Source: Ardenticatenaceae bacterium (GTDB taxonomy: Bacteria; Chloroflexota; Anaerolineae; Promineifilales; Promineifilaceae). Taken from it: DNA of 64,000 bases. The notes below the pieces were generated by a model. It had not been told where the DNA came from. It saw nothing but the letters and a program-made list of their open reading frames with translations, and made no database searches. Positions 58,694 through 64,000 of the stretch are shown one piece after another. The translations under genes were made by a program, and so were the position numbers. The stretch is from the NCBI GenBank assembly GCA_020634565.1, contig JACKBN010000011.1:1-64000 (forward strand), given 5' to 3'. Numbering within the stretch: position 1 is the first letter of the stretch; every line of letters starts with the position of its first letter.

Positions 58694-59258
58694 AACAACG
58701 GCCGAATTCAACCTGGAAGAGCGTGCCCAACTGTTTAAGGCACTGGGGCATCCGGCGCGGCTGCTCATGCTCAACCTTATCCAGCAAAAGCCGCGCCACG
58801 GTGAAGAGCTGGCCGCCATTTTGAACTTGAAGCCCGCCACGGTGTCGCATCATCTTAGCAAGCTGGCGGATGCGGGGCTGCTCACGTCTACCAAAGACCA
58901 GTATTACCAGATGTATTCGCTGGTGGGGGACGTGCTCAAAAAGCCGCTGAGCGAGGTAATTCGCCTGCCGCAGCCCAGTCTGACCGACGAGGTGGAGACC
59001 GACGCCTACAAGCAAAAAGTACTCAAGGCGTTTGTGAAGCAGGGGCGGGTGGTGCGTTTACCGGCGCAGCTCAAAAAGCTCCAGGTCATCTTGGAACTCA
59101 TCGTGCAAGAGTTTGAACCAGAGCAGGAATACACCGAAAAAGAGGTCAACTTCATCCTGCTGGACTTCCACGAAGACGTGGCGACGCTGCGCCGTTCGCT
59201 GGTGGAGCACGGCCTGATGACGCGCAGCGGCGGCATTTACCGCCGCTTGTCCAACTAA
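58686..59258 (+). CDS. ArsR-family regulator fused to DUF2087
   Basis: This 190-aa protein has an ArsR winged helix (about 8-80: LFKALGHPARLLMLNLIQQK, then NLKPATVSHHLSKLADAGLL) and a C-terminal DUF2087 domain (RLPAQLKKLQVILELIVQEF, YTEKEVNFILLDFHEDVATL and RRSLVEHGLMTR). No ArsR-type metal Cys cluster is visible, so the signal is probably not a metal. AAAGGAG upstream sets the ATG at 58686 inside the small gene. Autoregulation through the upstream AT-rich dyad is likely. Confidence 0.9.
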   Translation: MSKTTAEFNLEERAQLFKALGHPARLLMLNLIQQKPRHGEELAAILNLKPATVSHHLSKLADAGLLTSTKDQYYQMYSLVGDVLKKPLSEVIRLPQPSLTDEVETDAYKQKVLKAFVKQGRVVRLPAQLKKLQVILELIVQEFEPEQEYTEKEVNFILLDFHEDVATLRRSLVEHGLMTRSGGIYRRLSN

Positions 59259-59503
59259 CCAAGAAGTTCAATTTCTGGCAGAAGTTGAACTTCGCTTAAT
59301 CTCCAGGGAAACGGCCGAACGTTTCCCACACGAGGGCGCTCTCCAGATTTGGATGTCATCAGTCTGGAATCTGTCTGGTTGAGTTATCATCTGACCAGCA
59401 GTTACGATGCTTCCTTTCACACGCAAAATTGATCTTGCTGGTTCCAATAAAGTGGTAATAATTGATCTATCCTTTTGCAGCCAAGTTGGTTTTGGAGTCT
59501 CCC

Positions 59504-60259
59504 ATGAAGCATATTTTGCATGTCTTTTTGCTCGTGATTTTTGTGACGTTGCTGTCAGCCTGTGGCCCTTCGGAAGAAGACCGGCTGGCAACCGTTGAGG
59601 TATTGGTGGCCGAAACAGTAGCAGCCATTCCGACGCAAGCGCCCCAGGCAACCCTGCCGCCGCTGCCTACCTACACACCACAGGCGACGTTTACGGCCGT
59701 TTCCAGCCAAACGCCCCTGCCCACCTACACACCTTTCTCAACTTACACGCCGCCAGCCACGGCAACTGAATCACCGACCGCAACGGAAACCATTGCGCCA
59801 ACCGCTATGGCAACCACGAGCAGCCAACTGGCCCCAACCAGCGCACCCGTGGTGAACGTCAGTGACCAGCTAGCCACCAAAATCCAAGACGAGCTGACGC
59901 GGATTGATATTATTCGCGGGGCTTTTTTACCGCTTTCTCCAAGTGGGGGAGACACGCTCACCGAGCAGCCAACCGATTGTGGGGCGATTGTTTCCTCTTA
60001 CGACAGTATTGCTAATGTGCTCACGGTGGATGTTTCGGCCCAGTTGCCAACCGTGCAAAATGCGTATGGTATTTACCGGGCGGCTACCGATACCGTGCTG
60101 AATTTGCTGGCACCCTGGGTAGAGATTTGCCGCACCGATTTGGCCAGCGGCGTTTCACGGCGCATCATCGACCAGAACCAATACGGCATTTTGCGCCAGG
60201 CGCTGGACCAGCCGATTGGCCAGTTGAACCAGGCGATTAACTCGCTGCAGTCGCCCTAA
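59504..60259 (+). CDS. Lipoprotein with Thr/Pro-rich linker, unknown
   Basis: This 251-aa protein has a signal peptide and lipobox (TLLSAC), a long linker of Pro/Thr units (PPLPTYTPQATFTAVSSQTP), and a helical C-terminal domain (DQLATKIQDELTRIDIIRGA onward) with paired cysteines (DCGAIV and EICRTD). GGAG upstream sets the ATG at 59504. The mature domain has no recognised family. It is convergent with the next gene, with a 4-bp overlap. Confidence 0.72.
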   Translation: MKHILHVFLLVIFVTLLSACGPSEEDRLATVEVLVAETVAAIPTQAPQATLPPLPTYTPQATFTAVSSQTPLPTYTPFSTYTPPATATESPTATETIAPTAMATTSSQLAPTSAPVVNVSDQLATKIQDELTRIDIIRGAFLPLSPSGGDTLTEQPTDCGAIVSSYDSIANVLTVDVSAQLPTVQNAYGIYRAATDTVLNLLAPWVEICRTDLASGVSRRIIDQNQYGILRQALDQPIGQLNQAINSLQSP

Positions 60260-60747
60260 CCAAACGTTTCGTGGGGAGCTGCGCTGCCTTTGCGCCGCAC
60301 CAGAGCGATGATGCCCGCGCCCAGGCCAATCAGCAGCAGGATCGGCGTGACGACAAACCAGCCCAACAGCGGTACCAATCCACCAGCGATGAGCAAGACG
60401 GCCGTTTTCAATCCCACTCTCACACCCTCACCATTTGGATACAGACGTGCCTGGATAATTTGATTGAGCGCGGAGAAGCCAACGGCCGTAACCGCTGCCA
60501 GCGCCAGCAAAATGATGAGGGCAATCAGACCGCCCAAGTCGCCGCCCTGGGCAAAAATGGTGGCCACCACACCAAAAAAGAGAAAGTTCACCAATCCAAT
60601 GACAAACGATCGCCCCGGACTGTTTTGGGCTACCTGCTGGGCACGTGTGATGCGCCCCGGCAGCAAAGCGGGCAGCAGCACCAACAGCGCTGCCAGCGTG
60701 CCCCAGCTAAACAAAATAATGATGATAATTTGTAATCCTTCAGCCAT
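60256..60747 (-). CDS. Multi-pass membrane protein, unknown
   Basis: This 163-aa protein has four hydrophobic segments (IIIIILFSWGTLAALLVLLP, SFVIGLVNFLFFGVVATIF, GLIALIILLALAAVTAVGFS and GLVPLLGWFVVTPILLLIGL), with short basic loops and a basic tail. It could be a small integral membrane protein of unknown role. GGGAGG precedes the ATG. It is not clearly part of an operon. Confidence 0.65.
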   Translation of the reverse strand: MAEGLQIIIIILFSWGTLAALLVLLPALLPGRITRAQQVAQNSPGRSFVIGLVNFLFFGVVATIFAQGGDLGGLIALIILLALAAVTAVGFSALNQIIQARLYPNGEGVRVGLKTAVLLIAGGLVPLLGWFVVTPILLLIGLGAGIIALVRRKGSAAPHETFG

Positions 60748-60767
60748 GTGAACCTCCCGTGGGACGG

Positions 60768-60806
60768 TATTCGGTAATCAGTATTCGTTAATCAGTAGGC
60801 AGTAAA
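60768..60806. repeat. GGTAATCAGTATTCGTTAATCAG repeat
   Basis: A CAGTAATCAGTAAAC-family unit lies between the two minus-strand genes. It has the same style as the copies at 1933 and 43785. Confidence 0.6.
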
Positions 60807-60825
60807 ATCTCTTTAATCTCTGTGC

Positions 60826-61368
60826 CTAATCAGATGTAAACATCAAGCGGTTGCCCGCCAGCCAGACGACCAGCGCCAGGCCAAACAGCAGTGCCCACTG
60901 CGCGGCGGGTAAATCAAACGTGATCGTGGGTACATTGGGCTGCTGCCAAACGGCCGTTACTCCCGCCCAAAATTCGTTCAACCAATCCAAAAGGGATAGC
61001 TGAACCGTGGCCAACCAATCGGTGGTGATGGCCCGGCTGCTGCCTAACCAAACTTGTAGAGACGACCAGACATTGCCCAACAGCAGCGCGGCGACGATGA
61101 GTTGCCCCAGCAGCAAACCCCACAACCAGCGCGGTAAGCGAGTAACGGCCGTTTCCCGCCCAATTTGCGCCACCACTGCCACCGACAAATCCGTGCTGAG
61201 CGGCAGCTCCGGCAATGCCGTCAGGCCGCTGAACAACGCTTCCAGCTCCGCCAGCTGCGCCCGCGCTTCCGGCGATTCGGCCAGATGCGCCTCAACCCCT
61301 TGCCGCGTTTCCTCATCCAGCGTGCCGTCTAAATATTCCTGTAGTAGATCGTCGTTAAACTCTTGCAT
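60826..61368 (-). CDS. Probable anti-sigma factor, membrane protein
   Basis: This 180-aa protein has an N-terminal acidic anti-sigma-like region (NDDLLQEYLDGTLDEETRQG, EAHLAESPEARAQLAELEAL) as in zinc-finger anti-sigma domains, but without the His and Cys ligands. Two membrane helices follow (WLWGLLLGQLIVAALLLGNV and WALLFGLALVVWLAGNRLM). It lies 129 bp downstream of the ECF sigma gene in the same direction. Anti-sigma action is inferred from fold and context. Confidence 0.78.
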   Translation of the reverse strand: MQEFNDDLLQEYLDGTLDEETRQGVEAHLAESPEARAQLAELEALFSGLTALPELPLSTDLSVAVVAQIGRETAVTRLPRWLWGLLLGQLIVAALLLGNVWSSLQVWLGSSRAITTDWLATVQLSLLDWLNEFWAGVTAVWQQPNVPTITFDLPAAQWALLFGLALVVWLAGNRLMFTSD

Positions 61369-61389
61369 AATCTTTCCGATTTTTTGTTT

Positions 61390-61497
61390 TCAAGTGTTCA
61401 AATTTTCAAATGTCAAGCTTACCTGAGCACCTGAGTACATGAACACCTGCCTACTTGCAAACTTGCCACTTGCAACCTTGCTCACTTGCACCCTTGC
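61390..61497. repeat. GTTCAAGTGTTC / CTTGCAACTTGC repeats
   Basis: Units such as CACCTGAGTACATGAACACC and ACTTGCAAACTTGCCACTTG form a tandem block between anti-sigma and sigma genes. The first part belongs to the GTTCAGGTGTTCAAG family. Confidence 0.68.
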
Positions 61498-62076
61498 TCA
61501 CTCCCCACGCATCTTCTCCGCCAGCATCTTCCGCGCCCGAAATAGATCGCTTTTCACGCTGCTAAGCGGCCGTTCCATCACCTCAGCCATCTCTTCGTAA
61601 CTCAGCTCCTGAAAGTGCCGCAGCTCGATGGCCACGCGATAGCGCGGCGGCAGCGCCAGGATTGCTTCATGCAGCCGGGTTGTTTGCTCTTCGCGCACCA
61701 ATGTTTGCTCGGGTGATGGGGCCGATTGCGCCCAATCATCCATGCTCACGGGCTGATCCGGGCGAGCCATCTCTGCCGCCAGCAGCTGCGTGCGCGCCCG
61801 GGCCGATTCCAGCCAGTTCAGGCACAAGTTGGTGGTGATGCGCTTAATCCAGGGAGCAAACGGCCGTTCCAGATCAAACCTGTCCAGCGCCCGATACGCC
61901 CGCAAAAATGCCTCTTGCGCGGCATCTTCCGCCTCAACCCGACGCCCTAGCAGACGATAGGCCACGTTGAAAACGGCCGTTTGATAGCGACGGACAAGCT
62001 CCCCATACGCGGCGGCGCTGGTCTCGTCTCTCTGCCTGGCCTGTTGCAGCAACTGCTGCTCGTCTGTCAGCGTCAT
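61498..62076 (-). CDS. ECF sigma factor
   Basis: This 192-aa ECF sigma factor has region 2 in FNVAYRLLGRRVEAEDAAQEAF and FDLERPFAPWIKRITTNLCL, and region 4 in LPPRYRVAIELRHFQELSYE with MAEVMERPLSSVKSDLFRAR. The ATG at 62076 has AGGAAG upstream and is preferred over one 16 codons earlier. The next gene encodes its likely anti-sigma factor. It is a different ECF group from the factor at 48907 by its region 4. Confidence 0.93.
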   Translation of the reverse strand: MTLTDEQQLLQQARQRDETSAAAYGELVRRYQTAVFNVAYRLLGRRVEAEDAAQEAFLRAYRALDRFDLERPFAPWIKRITTNLCLNWLESARARTQLLAAEMARPDQPVSMDDWAQSAPSPEQTLVREEQTTRLHEAILALPPRYRVAIELRHFQELSYEEMAEVMERPLSSVKSDLFRARKMLAEKMRGE

Positions 62077-62259
62077 AAAGTGCTTCCTACCAGAGTGTAC
62101 CGGAAAGGCGGCAAAAAGTTGCAAATCTATTTTGCCACAGGCTTGTGCTGAGCGAAGCCGAAGTAAAGCACAAAGGGATAAGAGAAATTAATCGGCGTAA
62201 TCTGTGAAATCTGTGGATAGTTCCTTCGCCAAACGGCCGTTCCCCGGTACAATTCCCAC

Positions 62260-63009
62260 ATGTTCACTACACTGAATTCCACGCCTCGCTACTGGCTCAT
62301 CGCCTTGCTCATTTTGTGGGCTGTTCTGCTATTTGGCGGCTTCATTTTTGGCCCCGCCGATCCTAGCCAGCGCATGCCCAAATGGACCCGCCTGACTTCC
62401 TCCGCCGTGCTCGTTTTGGCCGGTTGGAGTTGGTTCCTCATCACTCGCCAAAACGCCGCCAATAGCTTTGTGCTGTGGCTAGCCATCGGCATGACGTTTG
62501 GCTTTCTGGGCGATTTGTTCATGGCGGGCATGATGCCCGGCGGGCGCAATGTACTGGGCGGCATGGCCACCTTTGGCCTGGGGCACGTTGCCTACATCAT
62601 CGGCATTTGGCGCTTTGGCAACCAGATTGGCTTGACTGATGGCTCGGCTCGCTGGGGGAGTTTGGTGGTTTGGTGGATTATTGGGGCGCTGGCCTGGTAT
62701 TTTGTCGTCTTTCGCGGCCAGCAAGCCACCACGCTGCATTATGCGGCGCTGCCGTACGCGCTGCTGCTGGCCAGTACAGCCGGGATGGCTACCGGTTTGG
62801 CCTTCCAGCAGGGCCAGTTCACCTGGCTGGCTGTTGGCGCCGCGCTTTTCCTCATCAGCGATCTCATTTTGGCCGCCCAACTGTTCAACGACCTGAGCTT
62901 CCCGCTGATTGGCGATGTGATCTGGCTCACCTACGGCCCAGGCCAAATGTTGATTGTGTATTGTGCGGCAACGGCCGTTGCCCTCATCCAAAAATCAATG
63001 TCAACCTAA
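62260..63009 (+). CDS. YhhN family membrane protein (lysoplasmalogenase-like)
   Basis: This 249-aa multi-pass membrane protein has the YhhN marks: MTFGFLGDLFMAG (about 85-97), GLGHVAYIIGIW, and the C-terminal LFLISDLILAAQLF. The family includes lysoplasmalogenase in mammals and a role in lysoplasmalogen metabolism in some bacteria; direct function here is open. It is a single gene, and its start fits the reading frame. It is followed by a 495-bp gap. Confidence 0.88.
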   Translation: MFTTLNSTPRYWLIALLILWAVLLFGGFIFGPADPSQRMPKWTRLTSSAVLVLAGWSWFLITRQNAANSFVLWLAIGMTFGFLGDLFMAGMMPGGRNVLGGMATFGLGHVAYIIGIWRFGNQIGLTDGSARWGSLVVWWIIGALAWYFVVFRGQQATTLHYAALPYALLLASTAGMATGLAFQQGQFTWLAVGAALFLISDLILAAQLFNDLSFPLIGDVIWLTYGPGQMLIVYCAATAVALIQKSMST

Positions 63010-63504
63010 CCACGTTTGGCTTCCCACTTTTTACTGTTCACTCAAACGTAAGAATCCCCAAGCACATCCCATCCTATAGGCATGCGGGAAAAGCTGACGC
63101 GAGTCCGTTTATCATTTTCTAACTTGACTCATGCAATCGCTTTGCTATACTCGCAACTGATTCAACAACAATAGCTTATCGAGACCTAACAGGTTTACTT
63201 ATAGACACAATAATCATTTGTGCCAAACTTGTTAGGTCATCAAAAACAACCGTGTGATTATGATGATTGGACAATATTGCAGGTGTATTGAGCGAGGGTG
63301 GTAACCATCGTTCAGAAACCTGAGAAAGATTTCTAAAAGCGTTCACCTGTGGACGCCGGAACGGTGGTAGCTGCTCTCGCGAAGCAACAGCGAGCATGGT
63401 TTGCTCTCCTTGTTGTCTCGCTAGCGAAATGCTGCGACCGTTTTTTGTTGGGTAGTATGTCTGCTGCCCCTGTTTAGAAATTAATCTTAGGAACACCTAC
63501 AATT
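63010..63504. other. 495-bp leader before the cysteine synthase gene
   Basis: This gap holds a 14-bp near-perfect inverted repeat (63183-63196 and 63225-63238, GACCTAACA-based, with an inner CACAA/TTGTG stem) and an open frame of 106 codons on the minus strand that I judge spurious. There is a T-box-like AGGGTGGTAACC near 63295, but with no full core and no T-run terminator. It is probably a structured untranslated leader with a repeat; no gene is supported. Confidence 0.5.
63183..63238. repeat. GACCTAACAGGTTT inverted repeat
   Basis: GACCTAACAGGTTT (63183-63196) faces AAACTTGTTAGGTC (63225-63238), with one mismatch. An inner pair, CACAA / TTGTG, extends the stem. It looks like an interspersed palindromic element in the cysteine synthase leader. 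Confidence 0.72.
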
Positions 63505-64000
63505 ATGTTGTCAACAATCAAAAATACACACATCCTTCCTTCTGCCACCACGTCCGTCAACAGCTTAGAAGCTCAGGTCGGGAATACGCCGCTGATTCGT
63601 TTGCAGAATACGGCCGTTGCCCACAACGTTCCCGACACCGTCGCCATTTATGCCAAAGCCGAATGGTTTAACCCCAGCGGCTCTGTGAAAGATCGCGCCG
63701 CTCTCAACATCATCCGCACCGCTGAGGAAAATGGTCAACTCCAGCCCGGCATGACGTTGCTAGACTCTACCTCTGGCAACATGGGCATTGCCTACGCCAT
63801 GCTCGGCGCAGCGCGCGGCTACCATGTCAAGCTCAGCTTGCCCAGCAACGCCAGCCCAGAACGCATTGCCATCCTCAAAGCGTATGGCGCAGAGCTCATC
63901 CTCACCGATCCGTTGGAAGGCTCCGATGGGGCGATTGTGGAAGCCCGTCGTCTGGCTGCCGAAGATCCCAGCCTGTACTATGCCAACCAGTACAACAATT
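63505..64000 (+). CDS. Cysteine synthase family protein (partial)
   Basis: This is the first 165 residues of a PLP-dependent cysteine synthase/cystathionine beta-synthase-type enzyme; the frame runs off the window end. Marks seen are VGNTPLIRL, the PLP lysine in NPSGSVKDRAA and the substrate loop STSGNMGIAYA. Enzymes of this family make cysteine from O-acetylserine and sulfide, or replace a beta-substituent. The exact subfamily (CysK or CysM) needs the rest of the gene. AGGA lies 12 bp upstream of the ATG. One ACGGCCGTT occurs in it. Confidence 0.93.
   Translation, partial: MLSTIKNTHILPSATTSVNSLEAQVGNTPLIRLQNTAVAHNVPDTVAIYAKAEWFNPSGSVKDRAALNIIRTAEENGQLQPGMTLLDSTSGNMGIAYAMLGAARGYHVKLSLPSNASPERIAILKAYGAELILTDPLEGSDGAIVEARRLAAEDPSLYYANQYNN

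Larger units (their letters stand above)
1..64000. repeat. Dispersed ACGGCCGT palindrome (about 105-110 copies)
   Basis: By reading the window I count about 105-110 copies of ACGGCCGT, most extended to AACGGCCGTT, in and between genes on both strands (it is its own complement). At about 55% GC, one to two are expected by chance. Examples are at 2225, 7203, 19264, 24576, 43312 and 63611. The low-GC island genes at 4031-4462, 4807-5420 and 5609-6853 have none, and there are two gaps of more than 2.5 kb between 13.0 and 18.7 kb. Confidence 0.93.

Noticed and set aside
61390..61497. A CRISPR-like tandem array
   Set aside because: Units are short, imperfect and contiguous without spacers of constant length; no cas genes are present.
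63290..63310. T-box-like AGGGTGGTAACC before the cysteine synthase gene
   Set aside because: The core is interrupted by an extra A and lacks CCGCG, and no terminator with a T-run follows.
63176..63496. A 106-codon minus-strand frame in the cysteine synthase leader
   Set aside because: No recognisable domain, no convincing start, and it runs through a palindromic repeat; treated as untranslated leader.

Overview
The window looks like a chromosomal stretch of a Chloroflexota (Anaerolineae-like) bacterium. This is inferred from gene content, not proven: a family 5 solute-binding lipoprotein with a V/T/E-rich spacer after its lipobox, many Thr/Pro-rich lipoproteins, ECF sigma factors next to DUF4367-type membrane proteins, a T-box ahead of thrS, and a DnaB / DnaD-like / DnaC-like primosome cluster. 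The octamer palindrome ACGGCCGT, mostly as AACGGCCGTT, recurs about 105-110 times by my count on reading, roughly once per 0.6 kb. It lies in genes and in gaps and works like a genome signature comparable to cyanobacterial HIP1.

Layout. 1-3.9 kb: the 3' end of a T-box leader, a complete thrS, then a second divergent thrS paralogue with two frameshifts. 3.9-7.0 kb: a low-GC island of three unrelated genes (membrane protein, SUKH-like protein, beta-propeller lipoprotein), each preceded by a copy of the same promoter-bearing repeat. 7.1-18.9 kb: an NlpC/P60 peptidase convergent with a minus-strand peptide ABC transporter locus (dppD-dppF-binding protein-dppB-dppC), followed by a cytochrome c gene, a membrane protein and a second dppB-dppC pair. 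19-26 kb: membrane protein, icd, zinc-ribbon membrane protein, cytoplasmic trypsin-like protease, HExxH lipoprotein. 26.4-30.5 kb: bifunctional-nuclease-like gene, dnaB, DnaD-like gene and a DnaC-like loader with two AAA+ domains. 30.5-48.6 kb: mostly single housekeeping genes (pgeF, epimerase, pepA, carboxylate-amine ligase, haemolysin III, FAD dehydrogenase, cyclase, VOC protein, MacB-like ABC transporter, LolA-like protein, nitroreductase, AFG1-like ATPase, YcaQ-like protein). 48.9-51.2 kb: ECF sigma factor, DUF4367-like protein and a membrane cytochrome c. 51.3-52.1 kb: an ITPase-like domain fused to an effector-associated (death-like) domain. 52.3-57.2 kb: two lipoproteins with a shared leader and a frameshifted recD2. 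57.3-64 kb: RMD1-like membrane protein, an ArsR-DUF2087 operon with its own operator, a lipoprotein, an anti-sigma/sigma pair, a YhhN protein and the start of a cysteine synthase.

Gaps between genes are packed with short interspersed repeats of at least nine families. Several have entered coding sequence in frame (recD2, the MacB linker). Three genes carry frameshifts that can mostly be repaired by one base in a homopolymer, so uncorrected sequencing indels are a live alternative to pseudogenisation. I saw no rRNA, tRNA, CRISPR array, transposase or integrase.
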